Below, piece after piece: positions 1-5,681 of a stretch of 6,392 bases of DNA. The stretch is from the NCBI GenBank assembly GCA_030616695.1, contig JAUWWU010000056.1, positions 1 through 6,392 of the forward strand. Reading direction: 5' to 3'. The notes below the pieces were generated by a model that saw nothing but the letters and a program-made list of their open reading frames with translations, was not told the DNA's origin and did not search any database. Made by a program: the position numbers and the translations under genes. This stretch comes from Candidatus Omnitrophota bacterium (lineage in GTDB: Bacteria; Omnitrophota; Gorgyraeia; JAHIPI01). Positions within the stretch are counted from its first letter, which is position 1. The number at the start of each line of letters is the position of its first letter.

Positions 1-237
1 ATTTTTGTGTATCTTTGAAAGCCTGCGCGCCTCATCGCACATCTCTTTTTGCTGCAGCCCTATTACCTCCGTGCTGATAGGGCCGTCCACAATCGAACAG
101 ATCTCTTTTATCAGCGCAATAAAATCTTTGCCCTCGCGCGCCACCAGCGTCGGATTGGTGGTCACCCCGTCTATAATGCCCATGTTGTTCGCCGCTTTTA
201 TATGTTCGATATTCGCGGTATCAATGAATATCTTCAT
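1..237 (-). CDS. tal: Transaldolase, small FSA/TalC-type (partial, C-terminus outside window)
   Basis: Only the first 79 residues are present; the family is about 210-220 residues long, so roughly two thirds lie beyond the left edge. The protein begins [10 protein letters not shown], with Asp6 at the position of the conserved first-strand aspartate, and carries the hallmark TTNP motif at residues 26-29 followed by TLV. Members of this class I aldolase family form a Schiff base through a lysine near residue 85, which is just outside the window. They transfer a dihydroxyacetone unit between sugar phosphates in the cytoplasmic pentose phosphate pathway, or cleave fructose 6-phosphate. Glu57 (in STEV) aligns with Gln59 of E. 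coli FSA and favours true transaldolase activity. The start is supported by an AAAAGGAA ribosome binding site 8 bases upstream. It lies downstream of the ROK kinase on the same strand, separated by a palindrome-containing gap. The family is certain; the exact reaction is inferred. Confidence 0.9.
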   Translation of the reverse strand, partial: MKIFIDTANIEHIKAANNMGIIDGVTTNPTLVAREGKDFIALIKEICSIVDGPISTEVIGLQQKEMCDEARRLSKIHKN

Positions 238-245
238 GTTGGTAA

Positions 246-253
246 TTCCTTTT
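246..253 (-). promoter_or_regulatory. Ribosome binding site of the transaldolase gene
   Basis: On the minus strand the sequence AAAAGGAA lies 8 bases before the ATG at 237-235. It fixes the start of the truncated gene at the left edge, for which no full-length comparison is possible within the window. Confidence 0.65.
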
Positions 254-261
254 GAGCGTGG

Positions 262-310
262 TGGGGACGCTTTCCTTAAGGCCTATTACAAGGCCGGGAA
301 AACGTCCCCA
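262..310. repeat. Long imperfect palindrome (REP/MITE-like hairpin) in the ROK-transaldolase gap
   Basis: The outer arms TGGGGACG (262-269) and CGTCCCCA (303-310) are perfectly complementary over 8 bases. Inside them TTTCC (271-275) pairs with GGAAA (297-301), with a flanking G-T/U wobble possible, and GGCCT (280-284) pairs with AGGCC (291-295 on the plus strand) around a six-base loop. About 19 base pairs form in total, interrupted by a small asymmetric internal loop. No run of T follows on the minus strand, so an ordinary intrinsic terminator is unlikely. The GGGGACG...CGTCCCC arms resemble extragenic palindromes associated with REP-type (Y1/TnpA) transposases in environmental bacteria. That resemblance is from memory and no second copy occurs in this window. 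Confidence 0.7.
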
Positions 311-345
311 TGAACGGCTTTATATGTATTCGTTACGCTTGTGGT

Positions 346-1320
346 TCAACTGCGGTACGCCTTTATGTTTTTCTTTACTAACTCGGCGGCGCCGATCACG
401 CCGGCGTCATTGCCGAGTTTTGCCTTAACGATCTTTACTGTCCTTTTCTGCACCTTCATGGCCCTTTTTCTTATCGTCCTGCGCACGGGATCAAAAATAA
501 ACCTCCCTGTTTCCGCTATGCCTCCGCCTATTATTATGACTTCCGGGTTTAATAAATTAATAACGCCTACCAGCGCATTCCCTATATGCTCGCCCATCTC
601 TTTCCATTTCTTTTTCGCAAGAGTATCGCCGGCGGCAGCGGCCCGGGTGAGCAGTTCGGGCGTTATATCCCGCGGTCTACCCTTGGCCAACTTCCCGATA
701 ATGCTGCCCGAACCCTTCTTAAGGCTTTTTCGGACATCATTCAAGAAATATTCCCTTCCGACATATGCCTCCAGGCAGCCGGAATTGCCGCAATTACATA
801 AAGGGCCTTTTTCATTTAGCTGTATGTGGCCTATCTCGCCCGCCACCCAACCGGACCCGCGATACAGGCTGCCCTCTATAATAACCGCTCCGCCTACGCC
901 GGTGCCGAGCGTAAGGCAGACTGCGTTAGCATAACCCTTTCCCGCGCCGAATGTCATCTCTCCGAGGGCCATAACGTTGACATCGTTATCCACAAACGTC
1001 GCCAATCCCGTAATACTTTCAAACTTTTTCTTTAGCGCGGCATTCTTCCAGCCGGGAATATTTACAAAATAAAAAACCAGGCCCTTTTTAAAATCTACCA
1101 GGCCCGGCACGCCGATACCCAATCCCAGGATATCTTTTTTTCCGATTTTGTTTTGCTTTATAAGGCCGTCCGACGCGGATGATATCGCCTTTATCAGCGC
1201 GTCTTTTTTGTACCTTTTCGTAAGAAAAGAATCTTTAGCAATTATGCGGCCGCGTAAATTAAGAATGGCTACTTTCGTATGAGTGCCGCCTACGTCCACT
1301 CCAATAATGTATCTTGCCAT
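346..1320 (-). CDS. ROK family sugar kinase (probable glucokinase)
   Basis: This 324-residue cytoplasmic protein has the length and motifs of ROK kinases, which phosphorylate glucose or a related hexose with ATP. The N-terminal phosphate-binding motif is DVGGTHTK (residues 9-16). The catalytic aspartate is Asp113 in VDNDVN, and GTGVGG follows at 139-144. The sugar/zinc site is present as GEIGH (161-165) plus CNCGNSGC (175-182), giving His165, Cys175, Cys177 and Cys182 as zinc ligands. A second glycine-rich stretch, IIIGGGI, lies near residue 265. There is no N-terminal helix-turn-helix, so this is a kinase rather than a ROK repressor of the NagC/Mlc type. The ATG is 4 bases past the stop of the ABC ATPase gene and its ribosome binding site is weak (AAAAGAA), suggesting translational coupling. 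Glucose is the likeliest substrate, but N-acetylmannosamine, N-acetylglucosamine, fructose or allose cannot be excluded from sequence. Confidence 0.93.
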   Translation of the reverse strand: MARYIIGVDVGGTHTKVAILNLRGRIIAKDSFLTKRYKKDALIKAISSASDGLIKQNKIGKKDILGLGIGVPGLVDFKKGLVFYFVNIPGWKNAALKKKFESITGLATFVDNDVNVMALGEMTFGAGKGYANAVCLTLGTGVGGAVIIEGSLYRGSGWVAGEIGHIQLNEKGPLCNCGNSGCLEAYVGREYFLNDVRKSLKKGSGSIIGKLAKGRPRDITPELLTRAAAAGDTLAKKKWKEMGEHIGNALVGVINLLNPEVIIIGGGIAETGRFIFDPVRRTIRKRAMKVQKRTVKIVKAKLGNDAGVIGAAELVKKNIKAYRS

Positions 1321-1324
1321 CGGA

Positions 1325-2428
1325 CTATATTATTCTTTTTTCCGTATTTTTGTCGAAAAAGTGGACCTTGCCCATATCGAAGACTACGTCCAGATTTTTA
1401 AATATCTCGGGAGTGCTTCGAGACCCCACCCTTGCTACAAAAGAGTGCTTTTTCGTATTGAGATAGAGATAGACCTCCGAACCCATCGGCTCAACTACAT
1501 CCACCGTAACGCTTATTGTATTCTCCGACTGGGCTTCGGTCGTGAATAACTTATCGTATATGTCTTCCGGCCTTATGCCGAATGTTATTTCCTTATCGGT
1601 ATAGGGCGACAGCTGAGGAGCCATCCTGTCCAGGATCCCTATCTGAAAATTTCCTTCGTCAAAAAACAGTTTCCCGTTTTTCTTTCTTAAGATGCCGTCC
1701 ATGAAATTCATGGGCGGGCCGCCGATAAAGCCTGCCACAAATTTATTAACAGGGTTGTCGTATATATTCATCGGCGTATCGCACTGATATATTACGCCGT
1801 CTTTCATAACGGCCACCCTGTCGCCGAGCGTCATCGCCTCCACCTGGTCATGGGTGACATATATCATCGTAGTCCGGAGCTTATTGTGAAGTTTGTGGAT
1901 CTCGGTCCTCATTTGGGTCCTGAATTTTGCGTCGAGGTTGGAGAGCGGCTCGTCAAAAAGGAATACAAGCGGTTTTCTTACGATGGCCCTTCCCACGGCC
2001 ACGCGCTGTTTCTGGCCGCCGGACAGCTCCCTGGGCTTCCTTTTCAAAAGGCGGTCTATGCCGAGTACGGAGGCGGCGTCTTTCACGCGCTTATCTATTT
2101 CGCCTTTAGATACTTTCCTCAGCTTAAGGCCGAAGGCCATGTTATCATATACGTTCATATGGGGATACAGGGCGTAATTCTGAAAGACCATGGCTATATC
2201 CCTGTCTTTCGCCGGGACATCGTTCACCAGCCTATCGCCTATATATATTTCGCCTTCCGTTATTTCTTCAAGCCCGGCCACCATACGCAGAACCGTTGAT
2301 TTGCCGCACCCCGAAGGCCCCACCAAAACAAGGAATTCCATGCTGTTTACGCCCAGAGAGATGTCCTTTACGGCTTCGACGTCTCCCGGATATATCTTCG
2401 TTATGTCCTTAAGGCTCACCTGCGACAT
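1325..2428 (-). CDS. ugpC: Sugar ABC transporter ATP-binding protein, MalK/MsmK/UgpC type
   Basis: The protein has 367 residues, the usual length for a CUT1 carbohydrate-importer ATPase. All nucleotide-binding elements are intact: Walker A GPSGCGKST (37-45), the Q-loop with Gln83 in VFQNYALYP, the signature LSGGQKQR (135-142), Walker B VFLFDEP (155-161), the D-loop SNLDA (163-167) and the switch histidine His193 in YVTHDQ. Residues from about 240 onward match the C-terminal OB-fold regulatory domain found in MalK-like ATPases, including the FGIRPEDIY stretch. It would sit on the cytoplasmic face of the membrane as a dimer energising sugar import. No binding protein or permease gene is in the window, so it may be a shared ATPase serving several transporters, as MsmK does. 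The symbol is a family-level label; glycerol 3-phosphate is not implied. An AAAAGG site lies 7 bases before the ATG, and a strong promoter precedes it. Confidence 0.94.
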   Translation of the reverse strand: MSQVSLKDITKIYPGDVEAVKDISLGVNSMEFLVLVGPSGCGKSTVLRMVAGLEEITEGEIYIGDRLVNDVPAKDRDIAMVFQNYALYPHMNVYDNMAFGLKLRKVSKGEIDKRVKDAASVLGIDRLLKRKPRELSGGQKQRVAVGRAIVRKPLVFLFDEPLSNLDAKFRTQMRTEIHKLHNKLRTTMIYVTHDQVEAMTLGDRVAVMKDGVIYQCDTPMNIYDNPVNKFVAGFIGGPPMNFMDGILRKKNGKLFFDEGNFQIGILDRMAPQLSPYTDKEITFGIRPEDIYDKLFTTEAQSENTISVTVDVVEPMGSEVYLYLNTKKHSFVARVGSRSTPEIFKNLDVVFDMGKVHFFDKNTEKRII

Positions 2429-2459
2429 TTCTTATCCTTTTCTTGGTCTAATGATATAC

Positions 2460-2487
2460 ATTATAAACAAAAAAGAGAGGGTTTCAA
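2460..2487 (-). promoter_or_regulatory. Sigma70-like promoter of the ABC ATPase-ROK kinase unit
   Basis: On the minus strand TTGAAA (2487-2482; five of six matches to TTGACA) is followed after 16 bases by a perfect TATAAT (2465-2460). Transcription would start near 2453, giving a leader of about 24 bases that contains the AAAAGG ribosome binding site at 2441-2436. The -35 element overlaps the accD stop codon at 2484-2486. No experimental evidence; the call rests on consensus match, spacing and its place in the only gap before this gene. Confidence 0.6.
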
Positions 2488-3329
2488 GCAAAATAACCGA
2501 TGAGCTTGCTTATGGTATCTTTCAGGTCCTTGCGATGGAGTACCATGTCTATCTGGCCGTGTTCGACTAAAAACTCGGATTGCTGGAAACCTTCCGGTAG
2601 TTTCTGTCTTATGGTTTGCTCGATGACCCGCGGCCCGGTAAAACCGATGAGTGCCTTTGGCTCAGCTATGATGACATCGCCCAGCGAAGCAAAACTTGCC
2701 ATTACGCCGGCCATCGTCGGATTGGTGAGTAAAGAAACGAATAAGAGCCCTGCCTCGTTATGCCTCTTTATAGCGGCGCTTGTCTTGGCCATCTGCATAA
2801 GGGAAAACATCCCTTCATACATCCTGGCCCCGCCGCCCGAACCGGAACATATAATAACAGGCAGCTTTGACTGCGTCGCTTCTTCTATGGCCCGGGTTAT
2901 CTTCTCTCCGACTACGGACCCCATGCTCCCCATTATAAACCGCGAATCCGTTACGGCAAAGATCACCTTTTCTCCCTCTATTTTCCCCGCTCCGGTAATA
3001 GCCGCTTCTTTCAGGCCGGTGAGCTTCATATCGCTTTCCAGCTTGGCTTTATACTTTTTGGGGCCTTTAAACCCGAGCGGGTCCTTGGACAGCATATTCT
3101 TATCAAATTCCTTAAAGCTGTCCTTGTCGAGCGTTATATCTATCCTCTCCGGCGCGTTTAGCATGAAATGATAGTTGCATTTCGGGCAGACCTTGAGGTT
3201 CTCTTCAAGTTTTTTATTATATATGATCTCCCCGCAGTCAACGCATTTAGTCCACAGGCCTTCGGGTATATCCTTTTTCTTCTTCGCAACCTTTACTATT
3301 GTATATCGCGGCTTACCGAATAGCGGCAT
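2484..3329 (-). CDS. accD: Acetyl-CoA carboxylase carboxyltransferase subunit beta
   Basis: This 281-residue protein is the usual length for AccD, which pairs with AccA as an alpha2beta2 enzyme moving the carboxyl group from carboxybiotin to acetyl-CoA to make malonyl-CoA, the first committed step of fatty acid synthesis. The N-terminal zinc ribbon is complete, with Cys29, Cys32, Cys48 and Cys51, after the typical WTKC entry. The crotonase-like core includes GSGGGARM (163-170), the [16 protein letters not shown] segment around 174-186, and [16 protein letters not shown] (224-239) followed by [10 protein letters not shown], all family hallmarks. Two active-site motifs deviate: GARMYEG has Tyr171 where Gln is usual, and PTMAGV (204-209) has Ala207 where the first Gly of a Gly-Gly pair is usual. 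The start is supported by AAAAGG 10 bases upstream. accA, accB and accC are not in the window. Confidence 0.96.
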   Translation of the reverse strand: MPLFGKPRYTIVKVAKKKKDIPEGLWTKCVDCGEIIYNKKLEENLKVCPKCNYHFMLNAPERIDITLDKDSFKEFDKNMLSKDPLGFKGPKKYKAKLESDMKLTGLKEAAITGAGKIEGEKVIFAVTDSRFIMGSMGSVVGEKITRAIEEATQSKLPVIICSGSGGGARMYEGMFSLMQMAKTSAAIKRHNEAGLLFVSLLTNPTMAGVMASFASLGDVIIAEPKALIGFTGPRVIEQTIRQKLPEGFQQSEFLVEHGQIDMVLHRKDLKDTISKLIGYFA

Positions 3330-3351
3330 ATATCTCTTACCTTTTCCGGTT

Positions 3352-3381
3352 ATTATACCCTATTTTTCCCTTTTAAGTAAA
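3352..3381 (-). promoter_or_regulatory. Possible promoter of accD
   Basis: In the 30-base gap before accD the minus strand has a perfect TATAAT (3357-3352), with TTTACT (3381-3376; four of six matches to TTGACA) 18 bases upstream, inside the end of the corrinoid gene. The start of transcription would fall near 3345, right at the AAAAGG ribosome binding site (3345-3340). The leader would thus be very short. The -10 is convincing and the -35 is weak. Confidence 0.35.
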
Positions 3382-4004
3382 CCAATAAGTTCCCTTGCCT
3401 TGTCAACCGCGGAGGAGGCGTCTTTTGCGTAGCCGTCCGCCCCGATCGACTCGGCAAAGTTTTTTGTGACCGGCGCTCCGCCTACCATCGTCTTTAGCCG
3501 TGTAAGGAGCCCCTGCTTTTTCAGCTCCTCTATTACGTCCCTCATAGCGCCCATTGAAGTGGTCAAAAGGCTGGACATTGCTATTATATTGACATCCTTA
3601 TCCGTTGCTGTATCTATAAACCTCTCTACGGGAACGTCTATCCCTAAATCTATCACTTCGAACCCTGCGCCCCTGAACATCATGGCAACAAGGTTCTTGC
3701 CTATATCGTGAAGGTCACCCTTAACGGTGCCTATGCCCACCTTGCCCAGCGGTTTTATGCCGCTCTTTGACAGATGCGGCGCGAGGATATCCAATCCCGT
3801 ATGCATAGCTTTTGCGGATATCATGACTTCCGGTATAAATATCTCATTGTCCTTAAACTTCCGTCCGACCTCATCCATGCCGCCTATCAGGGTATCCAGC
3901 ACCTTTTTTACGCCGATACCACTATCGAGAGCCGCGGTTGTCAGTTCGGCCACTTTGGCGATGTCGCCGTCATTGAGCGCGTCTTTAATAGTTTGTAGAT
4001 CCAT
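3360..4004 (-). CDS. Corrinoid (B12-binding) protein, methyltransferase cognate type
   Basis: The protein has 214 residues and the two-domain layout of MtaC/MtbC/MttC-like corrinoid proteins. Residues 1-80 form the helical cap domain, with the typical GMDEVGRKF (42-50) and an IPEVMISAKAM stretch (57-67). Residues 85-210 form the Rossmann-like cobalamin domain. The cobalt-binding signature DxHxxG is present as Asp97, His99 and Gly102 in KGDLHDIGKN, followed by the Ser-Leu segment at 144-149 (SSLLTT) and GGAPV at 175-179, so base-off/His-on binding is expected. Such proteins carry a methyl group on cobalt between a substrate-specific methyltransferase and a tetrahydrofolate, homocysteine or CoM methyltransferase. 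No methyltransferase or RamA-type reactivase is in the window, so the partner is unknown. A good AAAAGGAT site 5-6 bases before the ATG overlaps the stop codon of the upstream DUF1015 gene, implying coupling. Confidence 0.92.
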   Translation of the reverse strand: MDLQTIKDALNDGDIAKVAELTTAALDSGIGVKKVLDTLIGGMDEVGRKFKDNEIFIPEVMISAKAMHTGLDILAPHLSKSGIKPLGKVGIGTVKGDLHDIGKNLVAMMFRGAGFEVIDLGIDVPVERFIDTATDKDVNIIAMSSLLTTSMGAMRDVIEELKKQGLLTRLKTMVGGAPVTKNFAESIGADGYAKDASSAVDKARELIGLLKREK

Positions 4005-4008
4005 GTTT

Positions 4009-4016
4009 ATCCTTTT
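4009..4016 (-). promoter_or_regulatory. Ribosome binding site of the corrinoid gene, overlapping the DUF1015 stop
   Basis: AAAAGGAT on the minus strand ends 4 bases before the ATG at 4004-4002. Its first two bases belong to the TAA stop of the DUF1015 gene (4017-4015), so ribosomes ending one gene could restart at the next. Confidence 0.6.
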
Positions 4017-5307
4017 AAAACTTATTTATCACTAAGCCGGTTAAAAGTTTCGGGTAAAAATAGGTCGACTTATGAGGCATCCTGTCGCCGCCCTTCGCTA
4101 TATTCTGCACCTCAGCGACCTTTGTGGGCAGTTGAAAAAAGGCGACGTCGCACTCGCCTTTTTTAACAAGGCCGATGGCAAAATCCTCGTCGCGTGTATA
4201 TATAATATTCCTGTCGTTTGCGGAAAATCTATCTATATGGAGTATATGGTCAAAGATCAAAAAGTGCAGGACCGTTACATTGAGCCTTTTCCATTCGCGC
4301 GATCTATCCACTTTTATTATACCATCCAGCGCGGATTCATTTTTAAGCCTTAAAAGATAAAAACATCGATTTTTGAAATAGACGCCGAAGGCATATCCTT
4401 TCTTTGCCTTCTCCAGTTCTTTAAACATATCCTTTTTGTCTTTTACGCTCTCTATTTCGAAATAACGGCCCAGTTTTTTTTCAAGGCGGCCCCATTTCAA
4501 ACTGCCGATAGTCTTAATGGCGCGGTAAGTAGAAAAGACCGTAAGGCCTTCATCCGTAAGATTAGAGAGGTATACCATAACGTTGTCGAATTTTCCGGCG
4601 CGGACCCTGCCCGGTTTTTTTCGCATTTCGTTCCTAAAGCTAAGGGCGACTTCATACCTGTGATGGCCGTCTGCGATAAAGACCTGCTTGTCATCAAGTC
4701 CTTTCTTTACCTTGTTAATAATTCCCGGATTGGCCACTCTCCACACCCTATGGCCTACGCCTTCAATATGTATATCTATAATAGGCTGCTTTTTGCGCGC
4801 ATAGCCTTCAATGATCTTGGTGATTTTATTGCCGTCATCGTTAAATATACAAAAGATGGGGCTGGTATTTGCTTTTGTGTTGCGGATGAGGTTCAGCCTG
4901 TCTTCTTTAGGTCTGGAAAAGGTATGCTCATGGGGGAGCACCAGGCTGCTGGAAGGGTCTTCTATCTTCATAAGGCAGATAAAGCCTGTCCTTGATTTTA
5001 ACTTGCCCTTGTGCAGATATTCCTGTTCATAGATATATATTGAGGGCTTCTTATCTTTATTTAATACCCCTTCCTTAAGCCACTTCGAAAGTAGGCCTGC
5101 GGCCCTGGTATATTTATTATTTTTTCGATTGTCCCCTTTCGACTCCTTACCAAGTATTACCCTGACTATATTAAGGAAATGCGCTTTGTAGAGCTCGTCC
5201 TGCATCTGAGGCGAGATGACATCATAAGGCGGGGCCGTGACGGCTTCGAGATTTTTTATCTTCGCTTTATTATATAAAATACCTTTAAATGCCGATATCT
5301 TCGCCAT
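4015..5307 (-). CDS. DUF1015 family protein (COG4198), function unknown
   Basis: The 430-residue length and three signature motifs identify the DUF1015 family: APPYDVIS at 25-32, LPHEHTF with the following RPKEDRL at 124-138, and IADGHHRYEVAL at 211-222. No signal peptide or membrane segment is seen, so it should be cytoplasmic. It is rich in lysine, with several A7-A8 runs in the coding strand. The family has no assigned reaction that I know of. The DGHHR motif resembles the phosphate-binding motif of ParB/sulfiredoxin-fold proteins, which include an archaeal free-serine kinase; this is an inference. The gene starts directly after the VanZ-like stop codon with no gap, and is followed by the corrinoid gene after 10 bases. 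Start choice is supported by a strong AGGGAG site and by the conserved early residues. Confidence 0.9.
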   Translation of the reverse strand: MAKISAFKGILYNKAKIKNLEAVTAPPYDVISPQMQDELYKAHFLNIVRVILGKESKGDNRKNNKYTRAAGLLSKWLKEGVLNKDKKPSIYIYEQEYLHKGKLKSRTGFICLMKIEDPSSSLVLPHEHTFSRPKEDRLNLIRNTKANTSPIFCIFNDDGNKITKIIEGYARKKQPIIDIHIEGVGHRVWRVANPGIINKVKKGLDDKQVFIADGHHRYEVALSFRNEMRKKPGRVRAGKFDNVMVYLSNLTDEGLTVFSTYRAIKTIGSLKWGRLEKKLGRYFEIESVKDKKDMFKELEKAKKGYAFGVYFKNRCFYLLRLKNESALDGIIKVDRSREWKRLNVTVLHFLIFDHILHIDRFSANDRNIIYTRDEDFAIGLVKKGECDVAFFQLPTKVAEVQNIAKGGDRMPHKSTYFYPKLLTGLVINKF

Positions 5308-5679
5308 TTACCGTCTCCCTACGTTAAATATCATCGCGCCTATAAAAGTCCCTAAGGAATCAAATATAAAGTCTGATACCTCCGCAAACCTTCCGGGAAC
5401 GACGGTCTGATGTAACTCATCGATAAGTCCGTATAAAGTCCCTATGGCAAAAGCCATGGCAACAGCGACGCTTACGGAAAGCCTCGCATCCGAACCCCTA
5501 ATGGCCCTGATCAAAAGAAATCCAAAGACCGCGTATTCCAGAAGGTGGATCAATTTATCTATATTAGCGATCTCCAATTCTATGCCCAAAGGCTTTTCGA
5601 GAGACGAAAGCCAAAAGATCAATATAGCGTACGCTATTACCGGCAGCCACAATTTTGAAAAGGACTTTACCTTACCCAT
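5308..5679 (-). CDS. VanZ-like family integral membrane protein
   Basis: This 123-residue hydrophobic protein has about four predicted membrane segments, near residues 10-26, 45-60, 68-86 and 103-119. It shows the conserved polar pattern of the VanZ-like family: DKLIHLLEY (41-49), then DELHQ (87-91), then PGR (95-97), Asp103, Asp107 and a following GTFIG. Family members include teicoplanin-resistance VanZ, but most chromosomal copies have no tested function, so antibiotic resistance should not be assumed. A peptidoglycan, phospholipid or lipid-carrier related membrane role is only conjecture. The gene starts 2 bases after the dnaJ stop with a weak ribosome binding site, and its stop abuts the DUF1015 start, so it probably depends on dnaJ transcription and translation. 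Confidence 0.87.
   Translation of the reverse strand: MGKVKSFSKLWLPVIAYAILIFWLSSLEKPLGIELEIANIDKLIHLLEYAVFGFLLIRAIRGSDARLSVSVAVAMAFAIGTLYGLIDELHQTVVPGRFAEVSDFIFDSLGTFIGAMIFNVGRR
5315..5320 (-). promoter_or_regulatory. Ribosome binding site of the DUF1015 gene inside the VanZ-like gene
   Basis: AGGGAG on the minus strand lies 7 bases before the DUF1015 ATG and is made of the last codons of the VanZ-like gene (Gly-Arg). It is the strongest ribosome binding site in the window and confirms the directly abutting start. Confidence 0.7.
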
Positions 5680-5681
5680 TC

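Noticed and set aside
319..349. Possible promoter for the transaldolase gene (TTGAAC, 19 bases, TATAAA on the minus strand)
   Set aside because: Spacing is too long and both hexamers are imperfect. It is the only candidate in the gap but too weak to list as a feature.
341..934. Plus-strand open frame of 197 codons opposite the ROK kinase gene
   Set aside because: The minus-strand ROK kinase carries all family motifs in the same bases. The plus-strand product has no domain signs and no good ribosome binding site.
1850..2299. Plus-strand open frame of 149 codons opposite the ABC ATPase gene
   Set aside because: It covers the Walker and signature regions of the intact ATPase on the other strand, and the translation is unlike any family I recognise.
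2471..2512. Possible terminator at the end of accD: AAGCAA/TTGCTT arms followed by a T-rich run
   Set aside because: The stem is only about 6 base pairs, mostly A-T, with a 14-base loop, and the T run is separated from it by about a dozen bases. The T-rich stretch is better explained as the promoter spacer.
2500..3171. Plus-strand open frame of 223 codons opposite accD
   Set aside because: It lies wholly antisense to a clear AccD gene, and its translation shows no recognisable motif, being Ser/Pro-rich as expected of a shadow frame.
4472..4482. Run of eight A in the coding strand of the DUF1015 gene as a programmed frameshift site
   Set aside because: The frame is continuous across it, encoding ordinary Lys codons. 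No downstream pseudoknot or alternative-frame product is evident, and similar runs occur elsewhere in this lysine-rich gene.
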